From assembly GCF_040110915.1 (NCBI RefSeq), contig NZ_CP157793.1, forward strand, positions 3,050,939 through 3,114,938: a stretch of 64,000 nucleotides of DNA, read 5' to 3'. Below are positions 33,004 through 41,638 of the stretch, one piece after another. Every line of letters begins with the position of its first letter. The first letter of the stretch is position 1. The translations under genes were made by a program, and so were the position numbers. Below the pieces are notes generated by a model. That model worked only from the letters and a program-made list of their open reading frames with translations, ran no database searches and had not been told where the DNA came from. This DNA comes from Stappia sp. GTDB lineage: Bacteria; Pseudomonadota; Alphaproteobacteria; Rhizobiales; Stappiaceae.

Positions 33004-36000
33004 CTACCCCTCGATCTTCAGGCTGTCGAAGTCGGTCTTGCCCACTTCGACCAGTTCCGCGATCGCCACGCCGGCGGAGCCCAGATAGCCGACCACCTGC
33101 AGCACCTCGCCGATGATCGCCGGCACGAAATAGGTCGCCTCCTGGATGTCGGGCACGAACAGCACCCGCGTCACCTGGCCCGGAATGATGTTGGTGAGCG
33201 CCCGCGACAGGCCGAGCTTGGCGAGCTTGTCCTTCGTCTGGCTGTCGTTGTAGTTCCACGCCACCATGATCATGTTGGCCACGCCCCACAGCGTCAGCGT
33301 GATCTCGCCGGTGTAGACGCGCGGCCGCCCGCCGGGCACCACGGCCAGCACGAAAAGCCCGCGCGTCGGCCCGAAGATGAGCTGGCAGATCCAGATCGTG
33401 CCGGCGAACCCCTTGTCGCCGGCCGGACAGCTCGGCGCCGGCGCGCCCGGCCGGATCAGCCAGGGCATGGTCGCGAAGGTCGTCGTGTAGCGCAGGATCA
33501 CCGCCGCGAGACCGGCGAGCGACTTGCCCTTCGGTTTCCACTTGCCGACGTAGGTCTTGATGTTCGCGGGCAGTTTCGTCGGCTGGTCCGGCTGCACGGC
33601 GGCGGTGGAGCTCAGGAAGCCGGTCAGGCTGTCGGTGAACAGCCGCACGCCCATCGCCCCGGCATAGACCCCGAGCGCGATCTGCGCGACGACCTTTTCC
33701 TGGGCCATGTCGACGGCCAGCGCCTTCTCGCTCTGGATGCCGAACTTCGACTTCAGCCAGTCGACGGTGATGTAGCTCTTGTAGGCGTCGAGCGACGCCT
33801 GGTCCGGGAAGGGCGCGCTGCCCGTCGCGAGCTTGTAGATCAGCGTGGAGGGGATCGCGATCAGATAGGACGCGATCTGGCTCACCCGGATCGACAGCGT
33901 CTTGCCGGTGAAGAACTTGTAGAGCTGCGAGACGATCGGGATTTCCCACTCCGCGAACAGCACGTCGCGAAAGGCCTCCACCACCTCCCGGATCAGATCC
34001 ATGATCGTCGCGATGACGCCCCTGGCGGCATCGAGGGCAAAGAGCGCGACGCTCTCCATGGTCTTGACCACGCCGCTGACCAGAAGATTGAGCGCGTCAT
34101 TGGGATTGTCGCCGATTGCGGTGAAATAGCCGACCGCCTCGTCGAAGGCCTCCTTGCCGTCGCCGAACTGAAAGTTGTCGGCCAGATCCTCCAGCATGGT
34201 GACGAGGTCCTGCAGGGACGAGGCGAAGGCCGTCTGCGTCATCACGGTGACGGAGGTCTCCCCCTTCTCGCTGGCATTGCCGCCGTTCTGCTCATAGGCG
34301 TTGGCGAAGATGTTGTGTTCGAGCTGATAGGCCTCGTCGTCCGACATTTCCTCCTGTTTGGAAAACTGGTCGTAGGTCGGATTGTCCTCCTTCAGAAGCT
34401 CCTTCACGAAGCTGTCGACGGTCGCCTGCAGACTGTCCTTCATCGTGTCGATGCCGCCGAGGATCAGGCTCTTGACGTGCTCCACACCATCGACGGTGAA
34501 ATCGAGCAGCACCCGGGTGTTGTGCTCGACCGCCTCGGCCATGCGGACGAAATCGCCAATGTTGAACAGAAAGGCGAGCCATTCGAAGAGCTGGCGCAGC
34601 TTCACCTTCAGCCACTCCCAAACCCCTTGCACGAAGTCGAAGGCCTGCTGCGCGAATTCGATGATCGCCTCGAACACCTTGCCGCCGATCTCGAACAGCA
34701 CCCGCCCGATGCCCTCGACGATCTCCACGACGATCTTGGTCAGCCCGTTCACCACGAATTCGGCGGCGTTCTTGATGCCGTTCCACACATCGCCCCAGTC
34801 GATGCCGAGAAACCCGCCGACCGCCCCGTCCGCGTCGTCCCTCTGCATCGCCGCAAGCCGCGAGGTCTTCCACGCGGCCACCTCGTCCAGCGTCATGTCC
34901 TGGTACTGCGGAAAGCCGGAGGAGAAATCGATCGCCCAGCTGGTGCCTTCGAGCGCGGCGAGGTTCAGACGTGGATTGAACCCGCGCGCCGCGCGTGCCC
35001 GGCTGACCGTGTGATAGGCGACCTTGCCAACCCGGGTTTCCTGCTGCCCGGCGATCTGCATGGAGGCCTGGGTGATCTGCTGCAGGCTCTGGGCGTATTC
35101 GTCGCTGGTGCGATACTCCGCCGGGAGCAGATAGTCGCCCTTCGCGTCCCTGGCGTTCTTGATGTCGTCCACCGAGAGCGTGGCGAGCTTCTCCTGAAGC
35201 TGCAGGTTGGGCTCCACCGCGAGCGGACTGCCCGCCAGCGTCGACGGGGTCTCGACATAAAGCGTCGCGCCGGCCAGCGCATTGGCCTTCTGGTAGACGA
35301 CGACCTTGCCGTTCGGGCCGGTCTCGACCGTGACCCGGTTGAGCTGGCTGCACCGGTAGGAACGCCCGTCCACGAAGAGCGTCACCAGGAACGACGCCTG
35401 GATGGAGACGGGCGCGAAGGACATCGGCATGCCGTCCTCGTCGAGCACGACAAGCTCCAGCGCATGGGTCTCGACCGGCACCATCTCGTTGTCGCCGCGA
35501 AAGAGCTCGACGCTTTCCTCGAACCACTGCTGCGAGGTCGGCGATTGCCAGAAGCGGGTGAGTTCGCCCACCGCCGAGACGGTGTAGGCCTCCGCGTAGC
35601 CGGCAAGATCGCGCCCGACCGTGAAGATCGTCGCCTGCGAGGCCGGATCGGTCGGGATTTCGTTGCCGAGGGGAAACAGCGTGTTCCACACCGGCTCCGC
35701 CGAACGGCCCGTGCCCGGCACCTCGCCGGCCCGCCAGAGCCGCCCGTCGTCGCCGATGCCGAAGACCTGAAGCAGGTCGTTGAAACACTGCGAGGCATAG
35801 ATCTGGGTGAGCTTCACGCTCTGACCGGCATCGACATAGACCCAGTCGTCGAACTGCTTGACGGTGCCGGACTGGTACTTCTTCTCCTTCTTCAGCATCA
35901 GCTTCCCGGTGTCCTTCTCCACCGCGAAGATGTTGAGCCGGTCGTCCCGGTCGACGACAACGGAGAGCGCCGTCGCCTTTTTGAACCCGAGCGCGCGGAG

Positions 36001-36696
36001 CTGCGAGGTCCGGTCGCTGCTTTCGGAGAAGAGCACGTCATAATCCTTGCCGATGGCGAAGATCGCCGACTGCACGGCGCTGTTTTCGACCATGGCGATG
36101 GACAGCACCTCGGCCTGCGTGCCGCCCGGCCCCATGATCGGCGCCCAGACCCGACCGGCCCATTCGCTGCTGCCGGGCTTGAAGAAATTGTTGGCGAGCA
36201 GACCATAGGTTTCGCCCGGCACGTCGAGCATGACGTTGACGTAGATATTGCCGGTGATGCCGCGCACGCCGCGAAACTGGCGGATGGTCTGGGTGGCGTC
36301 GGCCGGCCGGGTCTCCTGCTGAAAATAGGTCTGGGTGGTGGCCTTGTATTCGGCGAGCCGCAATTGCCCGTTGTCGCCGAGCGCCAGGATGTTCGGCGTA
36401 TCGCTGCTTTCCGTCCCCGAGGTGTAGAGGAAAAGCTGGCGCCCGGTGATCTTCAGGTTGGTGTCGTGATAGGGCGCCTCGGCGTTCTCCCCCCGGCGCA
36501 GGCGGTAGATCTCGTTGTTGGTGCCGATGGTGTAGAGGTCCAGATTGCCGGCGGTATTCGCATAGGTGCGGATGTCGGTGCCGCCGAGCGCCGGCTTCGA
36601 GAGCTGGAAGGTCTCCATGTATTTGGTGCTGGCGCGGGCCGCCGGGCGCTCACCCGCGGACAGGTCAGCGAAGGCGGATCTGGGCATGAACGTCAT
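33004..36696 (-). CDS. Giant uncharacterised protein, 1230 aa (propeller-like, amphipathic helices, hydrophobic C-terminus)
   Basis: No full-length family is recognised. Residues about 30-440 repeat a short pattern of hydrophobic strand plus DDGRL or DNGQL turns (for example LLQVFGIGDDGRLWR and ILALGDNGQLRLAEY), as in lectin-like beta-propellers. Residues about 440-520 look like an Ig-type beta domain. Residues about 640-740 form long amphipathic helices (VEGIGRVLFEIGGKVFEAI), and several hydrophobic segments occur in the last 250 residues (TIWICQLIFGPTRGLFVLAV near 1095-1115). There is no Sec signal peptide. The ATG at 36696 follows GGGAGGTTCCC and overlaps the previous gene by 32 bp. It is the last gene of a four-gene leftward operon. 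A membrane-acting or surface-binding role is a guess from architecture. Confidence 0.8.
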   Translation of the reverse strand: MTFMPRSAFADLSAGERPAARASTKYMETFQLSKPALGGTDIRTYANTAGNLDLYTIGTNNEIYRLRRGENAEAPYHDTNLKITGRQLFLYTSGTESSDTPNILALGDNGQLRLAEYKATTQTYFQQETRPADATQTIRQFRGVRGITGNIYVNVMLDVPGETYGLLANNFFKPGSSEWAGRVWAPIMGPGGTQAEVLSIAMVENSAVQSAIFAIGKDYDVLFSESSDRTSQLRALGFKKATALSVVVDRDDRLNIFAVEKDTGKLMLKKEKKYQSGTVKQFDDWVYVDAGQSVKLTQIYASQCFNDLLQVFGIGDDGRLWRAGEVPGTGRSAEPVWNTLFPLGNEIPTDPASQATIFTVGRDLAGYAEAYTVSAVGELTRFWQSPTSQQWFEESVELFRGDNEMVPVETHALELVVLDEDGMPMSFAPVSIQASFLVTLFVDGRSYRCSQLNRVTVETGPNGKVVVYQKANALAGATLYVETPSTLAGSPLAVEPNLQLQEKLATLSVDDIKNARDAKGDYLLPAEYRTSDEYAQSLQQITQASMQIAGQQETRVGKVAYHTVSRARAARGFNPRLNLAALEGTSWAIDFSSGFPQYQDMTLDEVAAWKTSRLAAMQRDDADGAVGGFLGIDWGDVWNGIKNAAEFVVNGLTKIVVEIVEGIGRVLFEIGGKVFEAIIEFAQQAFDFVQGVWEWLKVKLRQLFEWLAFLFNIGDFVRMAEAVEHNTRVLLDFTVDGVEHVKSLILGGIDTMKDSLQATVDSFVKELLKEDNPTYDQFSKQEEMSDDEAYQLEHNIFANAYEQNGGNASEKGETSVTVMTQTAFASSLQDLVTMLEDLADNFQFGDGKEAFDEAVGYFTAIGDNPNDALNLLVSGVVKTMESVALFALDAARGVIATIMDLIREVVEAFRDVLFAEWEIPIVSQLYKFFTGKTLSIRVSQIASYLIAIPSTLIYKLATGSAPFPDQASLDAYKSYITVDWLKSKFGIQSEKALAVDMAQEKVVAQIALGVYAGAMGVRLFTDSLTGFLSSTAAVQPDQPTKLPANIKTYVGKWKPKGKSLAGLAAVILRYTTTFATMPWLIRPGAPAPSCPAGDKGFAGTIWICQLIFGPTRGLFVLAVVPGGRPRVYTGEITLTLWGVANMIMVAWNYNDSQTKDKLAKLGLSRALTNIIPGQVTRVLFVPDIQEATYFVPAIIGEVLQVVGYLGSAGVAIAELVEVGKTDFDSLKIEG

Positions 36697-37576
36697 GGGA
36701 ACCTCCCGAAATCAGGGTTGTATCGATGCGTGGAAACGCGGGGCGAAGCCAACGTCGGGCAAGCTGGAGCGCCGGCGCGCGCCAGATCGGGCGGCCGTGC
36801 GCATTGCAGTAGAGCGGCCGGCCGAGCGGATCGCCGGCCGGTGCCGGTATCCCGGCCACACCGACCAGCTCCGCCACGCCGACGCGCACGGCGCGCGCAC
36901 CTGCGATCGCCAGTTCCGCCCCGTCGGCGTAATAGGGCGCAAGGCTCCGCAGCTCGGAGCGGTCCGGCTGATGAGAGGGCAGGAGCGCGCGCAGGCGCGC
37001 GGCCCGGACACGCCAGAACTCGGGCGAACAGCCGGCCGCGGCGAGCGCGGCCAGAATGTTGATGTTGACGATCAGGTCGACGGGGTTGGGCGCGTCCGGC
37101 GCCGCGAACCAGGTCCGCAACAGCGGCGCGCGCGCGAAGGGCGGATCGCCGCGCCGCGCCGCGCGCACCTCAAGCCGCGGGATCAACGCGGTCAGCGCCG
37201 CGCGCGCATCAGCAGGCGTGCGCCGGCCGCCGGCCATCAGCGCGAGCCAGCCGAGCGCCGTGTCGTCGGCATCGGGCGGCAGGGCGATATCGAGACGCGG
37301 CGTCGCGCGCCCCGGCGGATAGAAGCAGAAGGCCCCCGCCGGGTCATCGGCCGCGCAGGTCTCGACGAAATCGAGCGCCCGTTCGATGGCGCGCGCGCGC
37401 CGATGCGCCGCCGCCCCTGTCACGCCGGCGCGTCCCTCGATCAGAAGCAACGCCACCTGCGCCGTCACGAAACAGGTTTCGTCGACGACCGACCCGTCGG
37501 GTCCCTCGACCGTGGAGGGGAAGGCGCCGCTCTGCGATTGCAGCGAAAGCAGGCGGTCGAGCACGGCATCAGCCAT
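36665..37576 (-). CDS. Uncharacterised alpha/alpha-toroid-like protein, 303 aa
   Basis: A 303-residue, Ala- and Arg-rich helical protein. Segments such as RLLSLQSQSGAFPST, ETCFVTAQVALLLIEG and DDTALGWLALMAGG recall the repeating helix pairs of terpene cyclases and protein prenyltransferase beta subunits, where a QxxG-type turn begins each repeat. The classical catalytic DxDD motif of squalene-type cyclases is not obvious, so enzymatic activity is uncertain. The ATG at 37576 overlaps the end of the upstream gene by 8 bp, and its own end overlaps the giant gene, so all are translationally coupled. Fold assignment is tentative. Confidence 0.7.
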   Translation of the reverse strand: MADAVLDRLLSLQSQSGAFPSTVEGPDGSVVDETCFVTAQVALLLIEGRAGVTGAAAHRRARAIERALDFVETCAADDPAGAFCFYPPGRATPRLDIALPPDADDTALGWLALMAGGRRTPADARAALTALIPRLEVRAARRGDPPFARAPLLRTWFAAPDAPNPVDLIVNINILAALAAAGCSPEFWRVRAARLRALLPSHQPDRSELRSLAPYYADGAELAIAGARAVRVGVAELVGVAGIPAPAGDPLGRPLYCNAHGRPIWRAPALQLARRWLRPAFPRIDTTLISGGSHDVHAQIRLR

Positions 37577-38609
37577 GGCGCCCCTCCCCGTCAAAGGCGG
37601 CATCGACGGCAACCGTCGCCGTTGCGGCGAGCGGCGCGCCGTCGGCGAGGATCGCGCCGATGAGCCCGTGCATCGGCACGCGGCCGCGCGCGTCCGGCCG
37701 GGTCAGGCGGAGATAATCGTCCATCGGCCAGCCGGCTGCTTCCCCGACCCGCAGGAGCGCGGCGCGGCAGCGTTCGGGAGGTCCCAGGAACGACGTCGCA
37801 TTGGCGTACCAGGTGAACACGCGGGGCACGAACCCCGCGTCGACGGCGCAGCTGAAGCCCATGTCATAGGCCGGCAGCTCGAAGCGCAGGCTGCGCTGTG
37901 TCAGCGCCTCGATCCAGGCGACGATTTCCCGTCCGCGTTCGGGCAGGCGAAAGCGGCGCAAGAGCGTGTCGATCTCGCCCGGATAGAGCCGCCCGCAGCG
38001 CCAGTAGAGCTCCGCGCCGCCCTTGAGCGGATCGAGCCCGATCATGGTGAGCCGGATGTCCCGGTTCGGCAGCACCGGCGGCGCGCCGACGAGGTCTTCC
38101 TCGAAGGCCTGCCACGGCGCGTCGACGGGCACGTCGAGATAGAGTTTCGCGCGCACCGAAGCCGCATCCCCGCCGCCTAACGGCCGCAGGCCGAGCCAGG
38201 CGCCATAGCGGGCCGGATGCGCGTCCTGCCAGTCGCGGACGCGCGCAAGAATGGTCCGTTGCTGGCGGCACAGGGACGCCCGCCGCGCCATCGCGTCGAG
38301 GGCGGACAGGCAGGCCGCGCGACGCGCCGCCGCCGGCGCGCCCGGACACGGATCGAGGCTGACGCGAAGGTCCCCGGACGGCCAGACGACGGCCGCCTCG
38401 AAGGGCGCGCCGGACGGCGTGAGATCGCTTGGCGGCAAGGCGCCTCCGGAATGCGGCGCCTCCGGCCCCGCCGCGCGCACTGCCGCGACGAGCGCTGCGA
38501 GGGTCTGCGGACGCGACCCCGCCCCGCCGGCGAGAGCCGCAAGAGCGGCAACCGGCGTGGACCGGTTGCCCGGGGCCCCGCCGCCGCCATCCGCGGACAG
38601 GGCGGTCAT
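37569..38609 (-). CDS. Uncharacterised protein, 346 aa, possible ABBA-type prenyltransferase fold
   Basis: A 346-residue soluble protein with no certain family. It shows repeated strand-helix units whose strands carry spaced basic and aromatic residues: Arg82 (DLRVSLD), Lys155 and Tyr157 (VRAKLYLDVP), Tyr202 and Arg204 (AELYWRCGRL), and Arg263 with Tyr268 (PRVFTWYANA). ABBA (dimethylallyltryptophan-synthase-like) aromatic prenyltransferases hold a diphosphate with such a ring of Arg, Lys and Tyr, so this is one reading; others are possible. It lies 5 bp after the 784-residue gene and overlaps the next gene by 8 bp. Together with the toroid-like neighbour it could form an isoprenoid or tailoring enzyme pair, which is inference. 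Confidence 0.7.
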   Translation of the reverse strand: MTALSADGGGGAPGNRSTPVAALAALAGGAGSRPQTLAALVAAVRAAGPEAPHSGGALPPSDLTPSGAPFEAAVVWPSGDLRVSLDPCPGAPAAARRAACLSALDAMARRASLCRQQRTILARVRDWQDAHPARYGAWLGLRPLGGGDAASVRAKLYLDVPVDAPWQAFEEDLVGAPPVLPNRDIRLTMIGLDPLKGGAELYWRCGRLYPGEIDTLLRRFRLPERGREIVAWIEALTQRSLRFELPAYDMGFSCAVDAGFVPRVFTWYANATSFLGPPERCRAALLRVGEAAGWPMDDYLRLTRPDARGRVPMHGLIGAILADGAPLAATATVAVDAAFDGEGRHG

Positions 38610-38614
38610 GGCCC

Positions 38615-40969
38615 CTAGCCTTGCGTACGCATGTGCGCGGCGAGCGCGTCCGGCTTGACGGCGTGGCGCACGATGCCGGGTGTGGTCGTCGGCGGTGGTA
38701 CCGCCGGGAGCTCGACCGAGAGCTTGCCCTCCACCTTCTGGTCGCTCAGCGTGCGCTTCTCGCCGCCCTGCTTCATGACGTAGACAGCAGTGTAGTAGAA
38801 CTCCACCTCCGGGTCCTCGCGCGGCCGCTGAAGCCCGTAGTAGCGCTGCAGATTGTCGACCGGCTGGCCGTCGCTGCTCCCCAGGATGTTGAACAGCAGC
38901 AGGTTCTCCTGAGAGCCCTCCGCGACCGCCCGTTCCTCGCGGGTCATCTCCTCGCGCGGCTTGGTGAAGAAGTCGGGCAGCGCGTCGCCGAATTTCTCCC
39001 TGGCGTCCTTCTTGAGCTGGAACAACGTCAGATTGACGTTGGCCACCTGCGTCCAGTCGATCAGGCCGGTGTCCACGAGAATGCTGTAATTCTCGATCGT
39101 GTTGGTGATCGTCAGCGTCTTGTACTCGCTGGACTGTTTGTAATTCGTCAGCGTGAAGTTGCTGCCGTCGTCGTAGAACACCGTGCCCGAGATATTGTAA
39201 TAGGCGGAATTGGCGTTATCGACGGCCTGGAAGTTCCAGCGCGGCTCGGCGAAGCTCAGGAAGCCCTCCGGCTGCCAGTTCGACCAGGTGTTCTCGAACA
39301 GCCAGCTCCCCGGATCGTTGGCCGGATCGAAATACTGGGCGTTGACGTCCACGAGAACGAGATTGGCCGGGGCGCCGACGTAGTTGAAGGCGCGCAGCGT
39401 GAACTGGGTGAACAACCCCTTCGGATCCTGCACGAAGACGATGTCGGCATTGCCGGAGCCGGTGTTGTCGGGCGCGCTCGACAGGGCGCCCGGCGGCTGC
39501 GAGACCACCACGGAATTGTCCGACATCTGGTAGCGCAGGCGGTAGGTGTACCCCTGCCCGATCGGCAGATTGTAGTAGCTGTCGAAGGTGACGGCGTTGT
39601 CGTCGCCATTGGCGGTCATCGTCTTGGTCTGGACGATGGCCGGATTGCCCGAGGGCGGGGCGAAGAAGAAGTCGATATTGACCGCCTTCACGGTGCCGGA
39701 GGACCCGCTCACGAACGGCACGTCCTGGCCGATGAAGGCCACCTGCCGCGTGCCGAAGACATTGGGCGTGATGTTGATCAGCGTGTCGCTCGTGGTGATC
39801 TTGTCGCTCTGGTAGGAGGTTCCGTCCTTGAACTGGATCACGAAGGAATAGGTGAACTGCGGATTGTAGTCGCCGCCCGAAAAGTCCCCCGGCGCCTCGT
39901 AGACCTTCGACGACTGGTCGCCGTCGGTGACGATCAGCGTGAAGGTATTGTCGGTGGTGCGGGTCGGATACTCGACGGTGACGGTGACGGAGTCCGCGAT
40001 CGGATCGCCGTCGTCGGTGCGGCTCAACTGTCCGATCAGGTTGAAGACCACGGAGAACTTGCGATTGTCGACCTCGATGAAGAGCTTGCTCCATTCCTCG
40101 GCCGAGAACTTGCGCATGAAGCTCGACACCGGCGTCGACCAGTCGATCACCGTGTCCTCGACATAGGTCTGCTCGAAGGAGGTGGTGGCGGAGACCGGGT
40201 TCGGCCCCGTCGCCATGGTCGCGGCGGCGGCAACCGTGTTGGCGACCTGGTTTTCCAGCGTCGTCCAGCCCCAGTCGCGCACGCGCTGCTCCAGCTCCTG
40301 CGTGCTGCCGGGCCCGATCTCGACCTTGACCTCGCCGGCGCCCGACTGCTGCAGCACCTGCTTGACGTCCTGCAACACCTTCTTCTGGTTGCCCCAGGTG
40401 TCGCGCACGGTCTTGTAGGTCTTCTCGTATTCGATCGCCGCCTCGGCCCGGTACTTCACCGTCGCCTTCGCGCCGAGCAGCTTGGTCAGAACCTGCATGT
40501 CGTATTCGACGCGAAAGGGCGACGCGCCGCCGCCTTGCGAATAGGCGGTCTTGAAGGTGTTCAGCGCCTCCGCCGTCTCCAGCGGGATCTGGAAGGCGGC
40601 GACATTGGTGCCGTAAAGCGTCGGCTCCACGGCCAGCACATCCGTCTCGCCCTCGACGTCGAAATAGAAATACGCGGTGCCCCCGACCCAGGTGAACCCG
40701 CCCCAGCTGATGTCGTCCCCGAGCACCTGCTTCGCCGCTTCCTTGGCGGCGGGCGGCTGCACCAGTTCCATCTCGAAGGTGCAAAGTCCGGACAGACCGC
40801 CGCCGTTCTTCGTGTATTCGACGAGCGAGAAGGCGGGCGCCCCGTTCACCGTTCGAAGCGTGGGAACCGGCACCATGTACCAGAGCTTCGGGTTGTCATG
40901 GTCCTGATAGACATAGACGACGCCGCTCGCGCCGTAATCGATCTCGCGCACCGTGGTGATGTCGAACAT
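38615..40969 (-). CDS. Uncharacterised beta-rich protein, 784 aa
   Basis: The first gene of the leftward arm of the island. It starts MFDITTVREIDYGASG with no signal peptide. The sequence is rich in Thr, Tyr, Asn and Asp and in alternating hydrophobic strands, suggesting several beta-sandwich domains. One helical stretch near residues 175-260 (YEKTYKTVRDTWGNQKKVL and LEQRVRDWGWTTLENQ) could be a coiled coil. It contains very few cysteines. The composition is less GC-biased than the flanking genes, a possible sign of transfer. The ATG at 40969 is preferred over an in-frame upstream start, since it matches the likely protein start and has GGGG before it. No family or catalytic motif is recognised; it may be a structural or adhesive protein. 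Confidence 0.8.
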   Translation of the reverse strand: MFDITTVREIDYGASGVVYVYQDHDNPKLWYMVPVPTLRTVNGAPAFSLVEYTKNGGGLSGLCTFEMELVQPPAAKEAAKQVLGDDISWGGFTWVGGTAYFYFDVEGETDVLAVEPTLYGTNVAAFQIPLETAEALNTFKTAYSQGGGASPFRVEYDMQVLTKLLGAKATVKYRAEAAIEYEKTYKTVRDTWGNQKKVLQDVKQVLQQSGAGEVKVEIGPGSTQELEQRVRDWGWTTLENQVANTVAAAATMATGPNPVSATTSFEQTYVEDTVIDWSTPVSSFMRKFSAEEWSKLFIEVDNRKFSVVFNLIGQLSRTDDGDPIADSVTVTVEYPTRTTDNTFTLIVTDGDQSSKVYEAPGDFSGGDYNPQFTYSFVIQFKDGTSYQSDKITTSDTLINITPNVFGTRQVAFIGQDVPFVSGSSGTVKAVNIDFFFAPPSGNPAIVQTKTMTANGDDNAVTFDSYYNLPIGQGYTYRLRYQMSDNSVVVSQPPGALSSAPDNTGSGNADIVFVQDPKGLFTQFTLRAFNYVGAPANLVLVDVNAQYFDPANDPGSWLFENTWSNWQPEGFLSFAEPRWNFQAVDNANSAYYNISGTVFYDDGSNFTLTNYKQSSEYKTLTITNTIENYSILVDTGLIDWTQVANVNLTLFQLKKDAREKFGDALPDFFTKPREEMTREERAVAEGSQENLLLFNILGSSDGQPVDNLQRYYGLQRPREDPEVEFYYTAVYVMKQGGEKRTLSDQKVEGKLSVELPAVPPPTTTPGIVRHAVKPDALAAHMRTQG

Positions 40970-41638
40970 GGCGACCCCATATCTCGCTAATCGTGAAACA
41001 ATGAAAAATACCACTTATAATTGAAATATTCCAAACAATTGCCCCGCGCACAAGTTCTTTGTCCGAATGAACGACGTTAATTTCAAAAACAAAACCCACT
41101 ACAACTGAATCTCTTGATATACAACCTGAGTTATATTTAATGATTGCATGAAATTTACAGTCTCTGCGCGACGAAGACGGCGCTTCGGCGACCGCCCCGG
41201 CGCATCCCGTTCCGGCCTGCGTGGCGGGGCCTTTTCCAGGCCCCGGCACGCGAACCCATGCCTCCATCGAAAGGAGATCCATCAAGGGTGCCGATTGCAG
41301 CAGCCGCTCCCCGGAAGAGCAGCCGGAAAGGCAGAGGGAAAGACACAGGAAGAGACAGAGGGAAAGGCAAACGCACCCCCACATCACGTGACGTCATGAC
41401 ACGCACACGAAACGATGTTACCTTTGATTGTACATTAGATTATTACAACCAAATCTGGATTGGACGCCGAGCGGGTTGCGGCGCGGGGGCAGGGCAGCCC
41501 GGACCGCTCCCCGGATCGGGAGATGGAACACCGGACCCGAGCCGCGCGGCGCTGCCGGGGTGTCTCGCATCCGCATTCGAACCTGCGCGTCAGGCTGAGA
41601 TTTTTGCACGACAGTCTTACGATACCTGGGAGGGGGGC
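40970..41638. promoter_or_regulatory. AT-rich divergent control region of the giant-gene island, 669 bp
   Basis: The strands from 40980 to 41150 and 41400 to 41460 are strikingly AT-rich compared with the rest of the window. It separates the two operon arms and must hold both promoters. Also seen are a purine-rich tract (about 41313-41372), overlapping palindromes TCACGTGA (41384-41391) and TGACGTCA (41389-41396), and a 31-bp dyad (41423-41453). A -35/-10 like pair TTGATA (41114) and TTTAAT (41136) is a weak rightward promoter candidate. Open frames across it are not convincing. Confidence 0.6.
41423..41453. promoter_or_regulatory. 31-bp inverted repeat upstream of the 1633-aa gene
   Basis: Arms TTTGATTGTA (41423-41432) and TACAACCAAA (41444-41453) pair at 9 of 10 positions around an 11-bp spacer. 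The site lies 186 bp before the rightward ATG in the AT-rich patch. The size suits an operator for a dimeric regulator; no regulator gene is encoded in the island. Confidence 0.5.

Noticed and set aside
32737..37062. A 1441-codon open frame on the plus strand, antisense to the giant leftward gene
   Set aside because: It lies opposite a gene with a good ribosome binding site and credible protein composition. Its translation is dominated by Arg, His, Asp and Leu, as expected for the complement of GC-rich coding DNA.
41144..41638. In-frame N-terminal extension of the 1633-residue protein
   Set aside because: It crosses AT-rich control DNA with the 31-bp dyad, and a strong GGGAGGGGGG site sits just before the ATG at 41639.
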